From NCBI GenBank assembly GCA_046541515.1, contig JBKHDD010000113.1, positions 1-15,762 of the forward strand: a DNA stretch of 15,762 nt, read 5' to 3'. This document shows positions 1 to 5,992 of this stretch, in pieces (the first letter of the stretch is position 1; each line of letters starts with the position of its first letter). A program made the translations under genes and the position numbers. This DNA comes from CAYFVR01 sp046541515 (GTDB lineage: Bacteria; Desulfobacterota; Desulfobacteria; Desulfobacterales; Desulfococcaceae). A model generated the notes under the pieces. The model did not search any database. It was not told the DNA's origin and saw only the letters and a list, made by a program, of their open reading frames with translations.

Positions 1-1
1 G

Positions 2-895
2 AAATTCGGGGACGCCCTCTGGTGGTCCATCGTCACCCTCACCACCGTTGGCTACGGGGACATCTCTCCCGCAACCCTGGGCGGACGCCTGGTCGGCATC
101 ACCATCATGGTGGCCGGCATTGGATTTCTGGGAACCCTCACCGCCACCATCGCCAGCATCTTCGTCGAAAACCGACTTTTGGAGAACCGGGGCATGCACG
201 CCACCGAAATGAAGGACCATTTCATCATCTGCGGCTGGAATTTCCGCGGCCAAAAAATCGTGGAAGAACTCCGGGCCGACCCCAAATGTCGGCACCTGCC
301 CCTGGTCGTTCTCGCCGATCTTCCCGAAAAACCCGTCCAGGATTCCCGGCTTCACTTCATCGCGGGCGAGGTGGAGGCCGACACCCTGAAAAGGGCCAAT
401 ATCGACGAGGCCCGGGTCGTCATCGTCCTTTCGGACGAGCGGCTGAACGCCTATTCCCGAGACGCCAAAACCGTATTGACCACTTTGACCATCGAAAGCG
501 TCAATCCCAACGTCTACACCTGCGTGGAGTTGATGGACGAGCGGAACGTTCCCCACTGCAAGCGGGCCCATGCGGACGAAATTATCGTGGCGGGGGAGCT
601 GGCCGCCAACCTGCTGGTGCAGGCCGCCCTGGACCACGGCATCACCCGAATGATCAGCGAACTGGTCAGCAACCGGGTCGGAGAGGAGCTGTTCAAGGTC
701 CCGCTGCCCGCCGACCTGGCCGGCAAAACCTTTTTCGAAGCGCTGTGTCGCCTGAAGGAAGACCACGACATTCTTTGCCTGGGACTGGAGGACGCCGACG
801 GCAAAAACCTCGTCGCCAATCCCGACAAGGATCACCGGCTCTCCCCGGAGGACCGGTTGATCGTTATCGCCCGGGACCGTCCCGACCTGACCTGA
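2..895 (+). CDS. Potassium channel with RCK (TrkA-N/TrkA-C) regulatory domain, 5' partial
   Basis: The 297 visible residues are the C-terminal part of an inner-membrane K+ channel; the first transmembrane helix and the start lie outside the window. The reading frame opens inside the pore helix, and the selectivity filter TVGYGD is at about residues 15-20. A hydrophobic inner helix follows (about 27-55). A Rossmann-type RCK N domain then starts at HFIICGWN (about residue 73); GWN is the MthK/Kch-like form of the nucleotide-binding turn, and it contains the usual acidic and VIVLSDE strands. The last ~75 residues look like a TrkA-C ligand-binding domain ending in RLIVIARD. The family carries K+ flux gated by cytoplasmic ligands such as nucleotides or Ca2+; the ligand here cannot be told. 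The ending is normal and no frameshift is visible. A Trk-system subunit is excluded because pore and RCK share one polypeptide. Confidence 0.92.
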   Translation, partial: KFGDALWWSIVTLTTVGYGDISPATLGGRLVGITIMVAGIGFLGTLTATIASIFVENRLLENRGMHATEMKDHFIICGWNFRGQKIVEELRADPKCRHLPLVVLADLPEKPVQDSRLHFIAGEVEADTLKRANIDEARVVIVLSDERLNAYSRDAKTVLTTLTIESVNPNVYTCVELMDERNVPHCKRAHADEIIVAGELAANLLVQAALDHGITRMISELVSNRVGEELFKVPLPADLAGKTFFEALCRLKEDHDILCLGLEDADGKNLVANPDKDHRLSPEDRLIVIARDRPDLT

Positions 896-961
896 ATCCG
901 ACGGTCCGGCGCGGCGCCCGTCCCCAACCTTCAAACGGTTCAGTTTGACGACGTTTTGAAT

Positions 962-1155
962 GGGCGTATCGCATACGCCCTTGGTCAATTCGGCACGAAT
1001 GTTCGTTTCAAATCTCGCGGCAAACGGTATTGGTCACAACCCCAACGCCGTTCATTTGGGACCCATTTTGCAGAGGCGTATCGCATACGCCCTCGGCAAA
1101 TCGAACGCGGTTGCCCATTTGGAATCCAAAGTGAACGGCATTGGTCCCAACCCCC
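962..1155. repeat. Two degenerate tandem units (~111-112 bp), each led by a palindromic hairpin
   Basis: Unit 1 begins with the inverted repeat GGGCGTAT-CGC-ATACGCCC at 962-980. Unit 2 begins with a near copy at 1073-1094, whose core GGCGTAT-CGC-ATACGCC is intact. Both units later carry AACGGYATTGGTCMCAACCCC, at 1023-1043 and 1134-1154, so the period is about 111-112 bp. The middle parts have diverged (for example TTCGTTTCAAATCTCG versus a CATTTGGAATCCAAAG stretch). The array ends only about 8 bases before the Shine-Dalgarno of the next gene. It fills most of the gap between the channel and the YbjN-like gene. It resembles a dispersed REP- or MITE-like intergenic element, or an operator array; no transposase or target-site duplication is visible. 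Bases 896-961 hold only weak hairpins and no convincing terminator. Confidence 0.8.
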
Positions 1156-1162
1156 ATTTTTC

Positions 1163-1168
1163 AGGAGG
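1163..1168 (+). promoter_or_regulatory. Shine-Dalgarno AGGAGG that fixes the YbjN-like start
   Basis: AGGAGG lies five bases before the ATG at 1174. The frame stays open upstream to a TTG at 1141, but that region is inside the repeat array, so the ATG at 1174 is the supported start. Confidence 0.75.
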
Positions 1169-1173
1169 CGCTC

Positions 1174-1569
1174 ATGAGCGAGCAATTCGAACGCGTCAAG
1201 CAATACCTCAACGACATGGACCTCGCCATCGTGGAGGAAAATCCGGCCGAGGAACTGGTGGTGGTGGAAAACGAAGAGGAAGGCATCAAAAATCTGATCA
1301 TCGACTGCGAAGAGCCGATCGTCATCATCGAACAGTTCATCATGCGGGTCAAAGCCGACGACGGGGCCTTTTACCGGCGGCTGTTGCAGATGAACCGGGA
1401 ACTGGTCCACGGCGCCTTCGTCCTGGACGACACCGGCGAGATTCTGTTGTTTCGGGATACGCTGCAACTGGCCAATCTGGACTACAACGAGCTGGAAGGC
1501 TCCATCAACGCCCTCAGCCTGGCCATGTCCGAATACGGCGCGGAACTGTTGGCCCATCACGCCGCCTGA
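1174..1569 (+). CDS. YbjN-like (CesT/type III chaperone-fold) protein of a PspA cassette
   Basis: This is a 131-residue acidic cytoplasmic protein with no signal peptide or membrane segment. The pattern is that of the YbjN/CesT fold. An N-terminal helix (FERVKQYLNDMD) is followed by short strands (VVVENEEEGIKNLIIDCE, VIIEQFIMRV). A helix with YRRLLQMNRELVHG comes next, then the strand pair FVLDDTGEILLFRD and a closing helix (NALSLAMSEYGAELL). The start at 1174 has an AGGAGG five bases upstream. It is the first gene of a three-gene cassette with a PspA/IM30 homologue and a DUF4178 protein. That order resembles enterobacterial yjfI-yjfJ-yjfK, where yjfI encodes a DUF2170 protein, so DUF2170 is the alternative assignment. 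A chaperone or adaptor role for the PspA partner is inference from context only. The gap to the PspA gene is 75 bp. Confidence 0.7.
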   Translation: MSEQFERVKQYLNDMDLAIVEENPAEELVVVENEEEGIKNLIIDCEEPIVIIEQFIMRVKADDGAFYRRLLQMNRELVHGAFVLDDTGEILLFRDTLQLANLDYNELEGSINALSLAMSEYGAELLAHHAA

Positions 1570-1644
1570 TTCCGAAACCCGTTTCCGACAATCGGTCCCG
1601 ACAACGGCGCTTTGACCCCACTTTCCATCGGAGGAGGATTTCCC

Positions 1645-2352
1645 ATGTCTTTTTTTTCCCGACTTTTCAAAATCGGACAGGCCGAGGCCCATTCCGTCAT
1701 CGATCAGTTCGAGGACCCCATCAAGATGACCGAACAAGGAATTCGCGATCTGAAGAAGGATTTGCAAGCGGCCATGACCAGCCTGGCCGAGGTGAAAGCC
1801 ACGGCCATCCGCACCCGCCGGGAGGCCGACAACCAGAAACGGCTGGCCGCCGATTACGAGCGCAAGGCCATGGTGCTGCTGCAGAAGGGACAAAGCGGCG
1901 AGATCGACGCCGCCGACGCCGAACGGCTGGCCACCGAGGCCCTCTCAAAAAAGGAACAAGCCGCCGCCGAGGCGACCCGAATTTCCCAGGAGGCGGAACG
2001 GCACGAGAAGATGGCCGACCAGCTTCAGACCAACGTCAACAAAATCAAGTCCACCGTCAGCTCCCACGAGAACGACCTCCGCACGCTGAGGGCCCGGGCC
2101 AAGACCGCCGAGTCGACCAAGAAGATCAACCGGCAGCTGTCCAAAATCGACAGCTCGGGGACGGTGGCCATGCTGGAGCGGATGAAGGCCCGGGTGGAAG
2201 AGGACGAGTCCCTGGCCGTGGCCTACGCCGACATGGCATCTCCGGATAAATCGGTGGACGACGAAATCAACGCGGCCATCACTTCCGGCAAGTCCACTTC
2301 GGCCACCGCCAGCCTGGAAGAATTGAAGAAAAAGATGGGCATCACCGCCTGA
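1645..2352 (+). CDS. PspA/IM30 (Vipp1) family membrane-stress protein
   Basis: This is a 235-residue protein of the PspA/IM30 family, ESCRT-III-like proteins that assemble on the inner membrane and counter proton leakage. The start at 1645 is preceded by GGAGGAGG at about 1630-1637. The N-terminus MSFFSRLFKIGQAEAHSVID is the amphipathic helix, followed by the family's DPIKMTEQGIRDLKKDL helix. From about residue 30 to 200 the sequence is almost continuous coiled coil rich in A, E, K, R and Q (LAEVKATAIRTRREADNQKR, KKEQAAAEATRISQEAERHEK). The C-terminus is SLEELKKKMGITA. Length is typical (E. coli PspA is about 222 residues, YjfJ about 232). The YbjN and DUF4178 neighbours, with no PspF/PspB/PspC, point to the YjfJ-type branch and not the classic psp operon. 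Partner control is unknown. Confidence 0.93.
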   Translation: MSFFSRLFKIGQAEAHSVIDQFEDPIKMTEQGIRDLKKDLQAAMTSLAEVKATAIRTRREADNQKRLAADYERKAMVLLQKGQSGEIDAADAERLATEALSKKEQAAAEATRISQEAERHEKMADQLQTNVNKIKSTVSSHENDLRTLRARAKTAESTKKINRQLSKIDSSGTVAMLERMKARVEEDESLAVAYADMASPDKSVDDEINAAITSGKSTSATASLEELKKKMGITA

Positions 2353-2440
2353 ACCATCGTTCGTCCGCCTTCGCCGGCGTCGGTCCGGAAACGGCGCCGG
2401 CGCCGACACCGCCATATCAGGCACATCAGGGGAGACCGAA

Positions 2441-2998
2441 ATGGGCTGGAAGGAATTTTTTGGATTCGGGAAGAAGAAAAAAGAAGAATCGGGGACCCTG
2501 ACGGACCTGGGCCTCAAGGATCTGCGGGTGGGCTATTTCGTGGATTACGACCTGAAAACCTGGGAGGTGGTGGCCCTGCACACCTACGACTGGGGCCAGG
2601 GCGACAAGACCCAGGAGTGGCAACTCAAAAGCGCCGACGACACCCTGTATCTGGAGCGGGAATCGGACGACGAGGAGGAATGGAGCGTCAGCCGTCCCAT
2701 TCCCTTCGCCCGCCTGGGCGAGGCGGTCCGCGCCCACATTCGGGAAAAAGAGGATCCGCCGGAGGAAATCAAATTTGAAGGGGTGACCTACTACCTGGAT
2801 TCCTTCGGCGGCGGCCAGTTTTTCCGGAACGGCGAGGGGCCGGGACGGGAATTGCTGGCCTGGGATTACGAGGACGAGGAGGGAGACAACTACCTCGCCA
2901 TCGAGCAGTGGGGCGAGGAAGAATTCGAGGCGGCCGTGGGCGGTCCCGCGGAACCCTATCAGTTCACCAACATCCTGCCCCGGGAAACTTCGGAATAA
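2441..2998 (+). CDS. DUF4178-like protein of the PspA cassette
   Basis: This 185-residue, strongly acidic soluble protein begins MGWKEFFGFGKKKKEE, a short amphipathic and basic head that could touch membrane, and then forms a beta-rich domain. The run VGYFVDYDLKTWEVVALHTY, then a DKTQEWQLKSADDTLYLERE stretch, resembles DUF4178 (a turn, W-x-V, then EW-L and a 'wL-ve' strand). A second half continues with IKFEGVTYYLDSFGGGQFF and ELLAWDYEDEEGDNYLAIEQW, followed by a CheW-free acidic tail. AGGGGAG at 2428-2434 precedes the ATG by about six bases. It lies 88 bp after the PspA gene on the same strand and is probably co-transcribed with it. Proteins of this type recur beside PspA/IM30 homologues; their biochemical function is not known. 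The E. coli positional equivalent, YjfK, belongs to a different family (DUF2491). Confidence 0.68.
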   Translation: MGWKEFFGFGKKKKEESGTLTDLGLKDLRVGYFVDYDLKTWEVVALHTYDWGQGDKTQEWQLKSADDTLYLERESDDEEEWSVSRPIPFARLGEAVRAHIREKEDPPEEIKFEGVTYYLDSFGGGQFFRNGEGPGRELLAWDYEDEEGDNYLAIEQWGEEEFEAAVGGPAEPYQFTNILPRETSE

Positions 2999-3013
2999 GC
3001 GCCCGCCTGAAGT

Positions 3014-3034
3014 CTTCCCGCCGGCCGGCGGAAG
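3014..3034. other. GC-rich hairpin between convergent genes
   Basis: The 14-base palindrome CCGCCGGCCGGCGG (3018-3031) extends, across a one-base bulge, into CTTC/GAAG-type flanks to give an eight-pair stem with a GGCC loop. It lies between the convergent DUF4178 and DHH genes, where a terminator would be expected. No T-run follows on either strand, so an intrinsic terminator is not supported; a rho-dependent or purely structural role is possible. Confidence 0.35.
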
Positions 3035-3100
3035 GGCGCGCGTCGGCGTTTCCGGGGTTTCCTTGCGGGACGCCGGGCCTAGGGGTCCCACGGGGCGATT

Positions 3101-3997
3101 TCAGCCCTCGCTATCGGCGTTTTCCAGAAGGATGTCCACGATCTTGCGAAGGGCGGCGTCCGCTTCGGACGCCGCCACCGTGCAGGAGCCCGCGCCCCGA
3201 TGGCCGCCGCCGTTGAAGCGGGACAGCATCAGCCCCACGTTGACGTTGCAGTTTCGATTGAAAATGCTGTGCCCCACGCTGATGATCACCCGGTCGCGGT
3301 CCGCGTCCGCGTTTCGGATTTTCACGCTGACCACCGCGTCGGGAAACAGCGAATAGACGAGAAACCGATTGCCTCGGGGCGCCTCGTCGTATTCCCGAAA
3401 ATCGGTGATGGAGACGTGGCCTTCCATGCGGGTGTGCCGCAGCAGAATGTCCCGGAACGCCCGGTTCCGGGACACCGCCTCCTCGCACCGGTCCCGAACC
3501 AGGGGGTCGGCCAGGATCGTGTGGATGTCGGAATGGCGCAAGAGATCCACCACCCGGTTCCAGTAGGCCTCGTCCCCGCCTTCCGGATTGGAAATGGTCA
3601 TGGAAAGCAAAATGTAGGGATGGTCCTCGGGATGAAGCACCTGATCCAGACTCAAATCGGCGGCGTCGATCCGATCGGTTTCCGCCACCAGCTCCGAATA
3701 GTCCCGTCGGAACCGGTCTCGGTAGTAATCGAAGACGATCCCGGCCGCGGAGGGGGCAATTCGATATTCGCCGCGAAAGGGACGGTCCGGCCGATTGGTG
3801 TAGTGGTGGTCGAACCAGATGGCGCAGTCGGGATGGAAAGGGAGATTGGCGACGATGTCCCCGTCGCGAATGGCCACCTCTCCGGCCTGCATTTCATTGG
3901 GCTCCACCCACAAGGTGGGCTCGGTGACGGGCTCCGCTTCAAAAATCAGGGCCGCGCAGACCGCGCCGTCGAAATCGGGGCGGGTGACGATTCTCAT
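3101..3997 (-). CDS. DHH/DHHA1 family phosphoesterase
   Basis: This is a 298-residue soluble protein of the DHH superfamily, metal-dependent phosphoesterases that include RecJ, nano-RNase/pAp phosphatases and polyphosphatases. Motif I is TRPDFDG (D8, D10). An acidic motif FHPDCAIWFDHH carries the namesake D63-H64-H65. The DHHA1 substrate-binding domain ends in FNGGGHRGAGSC, with H266 in the usual GGGH position. Two in-frame ATGs lie at 4003 and 3997. AAGGAG at 4006-4011 is only two bases from the first but eight from the second, so MRIVTRPDFDG (3997) is chosen. The frame stays open far upstream, but across the divergent neighbours. The overall form resembles stand-alone exopolyphosphatase-like proteins; substrate cannot be told. 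It is divergent from the SixA-like gene. Confidence 0.88.
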   Translation of the reverse strand: MRIVTRPDFDGAVCAALIFEAEPVTEPTLWVEPNEMQAGEVAIRDGDIVANLPFHPDCAIWFDHHYTNRPDRPFRGEYRIAPSAAGIVFDYYRDRFRRDYSELVAETDRIDAADLSLDQVLHPEDHPYILLSMTISNPEGGDEAYWNRVVDLLRHSDIHTILADPLVRDRCEEAVSRNRAFRDILLRHTRMEGHVSITDFREYDEAPRGNRFLVYSLFPDAVVSVKIRNADADRDRVIISVGHSIFNRNCNVNVGLMLSRFNGGGHRGAGSCTVAASEADAALRKIVDILLENADSEG

Positions 3998-4005
3998 GAA
4001 CATTA

Positions 4006-4011
4006 CTCCTT
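4006..4011 (-). promoter_or_regulatory. Shine-Dalgarno that decides the DHH start
   Basis: On the minus strand AAGGAG is followed by TA, then ATG TTC ATG. Spacing of two bases to the first ATG and eight to the second favours the second (3997). Confidence 0.6.
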
Positions 4012-4082
4012 GGGCGGTGGGATTGGGCGGCAATGGCCGGAGGATACCGGAACCGCCATGACGGCGACGGCGTAAGCGAGGG

Positions 4083-4111
4083 AGTTTATCCCGAAAGAGC
4101 ACTTTTGGCAA
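4083..4111 (-). promoter_or_regulatory. Candidate sigma70 promoter for the DHH gene
   Basis: Read on the minus strand, TTGCCA (4111-4106; five of six matches to TTGACA) is separated by exactly 17 bases from TAAACT (4088-4083; four of six to TATAAT). A start of transcription near 4076 would leave a leader of roughly 80 bases. The element sits in the 138 bp divergent gap. This is by eye only. Confidence 0.4.
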
Positions 4112-4135
4112 GAGCGGATTTGGGAGGTTTTCATT

Positions 4136-4597
4136 ATGTCCATCTACCTGGTTCAACACGGCAAGAATCTGGACAAATCGGTAGACCCGGAAAAGGGGTT
4201 GTCCCCCGACGGCGAATCCGACGCGCGACGAATCGCCGACGTGGCGACCGTGTACGGCGTGAGGGTCCGAACCATTCACCACAGCGGCAAAAAGCGGGCT
4301 CGGCAGACCGCCGATATTTTCGCCGCGGCGCTGGCCCCGGTGCACGGGGTCCACGAGGTGAACGGAATCGGCCCCATGGACGACGTGGCCCCGTTGGCCC
4401 GGGAATTGACACCGCTGGAGGAGCGAATGATCGTGGGCCATTTGCCGTTTATGGAGCGACTGGCTTCCTGTCTCGTGACCGGCAACCCGGACCGGCCGAT
4501 TTTCCGCTTTCAGAACGGCGGAATTGTCTGCCTGGACCATTATCCCGATACCACCGACTGGGTGATCAAGTGGGCGCTGATGCCCCACATTGGCTGA
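4136..4597 (+). CDS. sixA: SixA-like phosphohistidine phosphatase (histidine phosphatase superfamily)
   Basis: This 153-residue cytoplasmic protein is close in length to E. coli SixA (161), which removes phosphate from histidine residues such as those of HPt domains or the nitrogen PTS. The N-terminal catalytic motif reads YLVQHGKN, with the nucleophile-type histidine at residue 8. The arginine of the usual RHG is replaced by glutamine. The second arginine-bearing motif is HHSGKKRARQTADIFA, and the second histidine lies in MIVGHLPFMERLAS. The gene ends with a strand-rich segment (FRFQNGGIVCLDHY). GGGAGG at about 4121-4126 precedes the ATG. The rhomboid gene overlaps its 3' end, implying translational coupling. 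A possible target is the CheA HPt encoded 6 kb downstream, but that is speculation. Confidence 0.85.
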   Translation: MSIYLVQHGKNLDKSVDPEKGLSPDGESDARRIADVATVYGVRVRTIHHSGKKRARQTADIFAAALAPVHGVHEVNGIGPMDDVAPLARELTPLEERMIVGHLPFMERLASCLVTGNPDRPIFRFQNGGIVCLDHYPDTTDWVIKWALMPHIG

Positions 4598-5192
4598 TAT
4601 TTTGAGTCGGCGACCGGAAACGTGGAAACGGGATTCCGACCCGGAGGTTTTCCGCAACGTTCGGATCGCGCTGGGTCTGGTGGGGCTGTTGTGGCTGGTC
4701 TTTCTGGCGGATTGGATGGTTCCGCTGGATTTGCGGGCTTTCGGCCTGCGACCTCGCAACCCCGACGCGCTCAGCGGGATCGTGCTGGGTCCGTTTCTGC
4801 ACGGCAACCTGCGCCACATCATGGGAAATTCCGGCGCGCTGTTCGTTTTGCTTCTGCTTTCCCTCAGTCTCAGCCGTCGCCTGACGCTGGTCGCCCTCGT
4901 CATCATCCTGTTCGTGGGGGGCGGTCTGGTGTGGATGTTCGCCGCGCCCAACACCATTCACATCGGCGCCAGCGGCGTCATTTTCGGCCTGTTGGGTTTT
5001 TTACTGTTCCTGGGCATTTTTCAACGGCGATGGACCTCGATGATGCTGTCGATGGTGGTGGGCCTTGTCTACGGCGGCATGCTGTTTTCGCTGTTCCGTT
5101 TCCAGCGGGGCGTCAGCTTCTCCGGCCACCTCTTCGGCTTTCTATCCGGGGTGCTGGCGGCCTGGCTGCTGCGAAAGGGCGGGCGGCGGTGA
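4590..5192 (+). CDS. Rhomboid family intramembrane serine protease
   Basis: This is a polytopic membrane protein of about 200 residues with the compact six-helix rhomboid core. A helix at about 27-45 (IALGLVGLLWLVFLADWMV) is followed by the conserved HGNLRHIMGN motif (H-x3-H-x3-N). A second helix (LFVLLLLSLSL) comes next. The serine nucleophile lies in HIGASGVIFGLLGF (GxSG) and the partner histidine in SFSGHLFGFLSG, so the catalytic dyad is intact. No ATG exists before the first helix. The start is taken as TTG at 4590, overlapping the last eight bases of the SixA-like gene; TTG at 4602 is an alternative. The start is therefore uncertain by a few residues and reinitiation from the upstream gene is likely. 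The substrate is unknown. Confidence 0.88.
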   Translation: MADILSRRPETWKRDSDPEVFRNVRIALGLVGLLWLVFLADWMVPLDLRAFGLRPRNPDALSGIVLGPFLHGNLRHIMGNSGALFVLLLLSLSLSRRLTLVALVIILFVGGGLVWMFAAPNTIHIGASGVIFGLLGFLLFLGIFQRRWTSMMLSMVVGLVYGGMLFSLFRFQRGVSFSGHLFGFLSGVLAAWLLRKGGRR

Positions 5193-5208
5193 TGAATTTT
5201 GCAAGAGG

Positions 5209-5223
5209 CGCAATCCGATTGCG
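5209..5223. promoter_or_regulatory. Candidate operator palindrome upstream of the MntA/HepT pair
   Basis: CGCAATC-C-GATTGCG is a perfect seven-base inverted repeat around one central base, 30 bases before the antitoxin ATG. Its symmetry and position suit autoregulation of the pair. No clear -35/-10 was found around it, so it remains a candidate. Confidence 0.35.
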
Positions 5224-5253
5224 AAACATCGACCGGTAAACGGGGGAATTTCG

Positions 5254-5574
5254 ATGAACCAGGAAAAAGGCAAAGAACAGGATAAGCGGACGAAGGCCTT
5301 GACGGAACGACTTCGGGAAATGAAACCCCAACTCTTCGAAAAATACAAGGCTCGGCGCATCCAACTCTTCGGCTCCGTCGCTCGGGAGGAGCAAACCGAA
5401 GACAGCGACATCGACATTCTCGTCGATTTTGAAGAAGACGCAGATTATTTCGACCTCGCCGGAATGGCCATTTTTCTGGAAGAACAGCTGCGGCGGAAGG
5501 TGGATGTGATTTCCAAGCAAGGATTGCGGAATGAAATCCGGGAATCGGTTTTGAAAGAGGCAATCCCAATATGA
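5254..5574 (+). CDS. mntA: MntA-type nucleotidyltransferase antitoxin (MNT domain)
   Basis: This 106-residue protein is the minimal nucleotidyltransferase of HEPN/MNT toxin-antitoxin modules. It carries the exact GS-x10-D-x-D signature: FGSVAREEQTEDSDID, with G40, S41, D52 and D54. A third acidic residue lies in LVDFEE, and a C-terminal strand reads RKVDVISKQGL. In characterised MntA/HepT pairs this enzyme adds AMP groups to a tyrosine of the HepT RNase and so silences it. The N-terminal ~22 residues are basic and charged. GGGGG at 5242-5246 precedes the ATG at 5254. The stop overlaps the toxin start (ATGA at 5571-5574), the tight coupling typical of toxin-antitoxin pairs. The frame stays open upstream into the rhomboid gene, but that extension is not coding. 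Confidence 0.9.
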   Translation: MNQEKGKEQDKRTKALTERLREMKPQLFEKYKARRIQLFGSVAREEQTEDSDIDILVDFEEDADYFDLAGMAIFLEEQLRRKVDVISKQGLRNEIRESVLKEAIPI

Positions 5575-5876
5575 GGGATGTCAAACTATTTTCAGATGAC
5601 GTCTTGTCGGCGATTGAAAGCATTTTTTCGTTTGTTAATGGCTTCGATTTCCAAAACTTTCAGGATGATGACAAAACCGCTAGCGCAGTGGTTCGAAAAT
5701 TCGAGATCATTGGGGAAGCTTCCAAAAACATTCCAGATGAAATCCGAAATCAATATCCTCAGGTTCCTTGGAGGGAAATGGCAGGGATGAGAGATCGACT
5801 CATCCATTCGTATTTTGGCGTCGATTACGGTCTCATTTGGAAAACCATTAAAGACCGTTTACCTCAGGTAAAATAG
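5571..5876 (+). CDS. hepT: HepT-like RNase toxin (HEPN domain, DUF86)
   Basis: This 101-residue all-helical protein belongs to the HEPN/DUF86 family of metal-independent RNases. The catalytic motif R-x4-H-x-Y is complete: RDRLIHSY with R74, H79 and Y81. Y81 corresponds to the tyrosine AMPylated by MntA in studied pairs. Other family marks are KFEIIGEASKNIP at 43-55 and VPWREMAGMRD leading into the motif. It overlaps the antitoxin gene by four bases and is followed by a strong terminator. Its base composition is visibly AT-richer than nearly everything else in the window, and its codons favour A/T at third positions, which suggests recent acquisition. The system probably protects against phages or stabilises the locus; the target RNA is unknown. 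Confidence 0.9.
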   Translation: MRDVKLFSDDVLSAIESIFSFVNGFDFQNFQDDDKTASAVVRKFEIIGEASKNIPDEIRNQYPQVPWREMAGMRDRLIHSYFGVDYGLIWKTIKDRLPQVK

Positions 5877-5939
5877 GATGTTGAAAGAATTCGAAATGGA
5901 TTTTTCTGAATTTTTTCGACTTCGACTCGCCCAAATGCA

Positions 5940-5979
5940 ATCAGCCCCGGCGGTGTTCCCGCCGGGGCTGATCTTTTTT
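5940..5979 (+). terminator. Strong intrinsic terminator after the MntA/HepT pair
   Basis: A perfect 14-pair GC-rich stem (left arm ATCAGCCCCGGCGG at 5940-5953, right arm 5959-5972) with a five-base loop TGTTC is followed by C and six T (5974-5979). It stops the plus-strand operon and faces the end of the betaine locus. No comparable A-run lies on the other side, so it is mainly one-directional. Confidence 0.92.
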
Positions 5980-5992
5980 CATTCCGCTCCCC

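Noticed and set aside
962..1155. CRISPR array
   Set aside because: Only two diverged units of over 110 bases, with no short constant repeats and unique spacers and no cas gene.
960..2249. Plus-strand frame of 429 codons across the repeat and the PspA gene
   Set aside because: Arg/Gly/Pro-rich shadow of the YbjN-like and PspA genes in another frame.
3998..4957. Upstream extension of the DHH frame to a 618-residue protein
   Set aside because: The extension runs antisense through the SixA-like and rhomboid genes; the Shine-Dalgarno and conserved motif I place the start at 3997.
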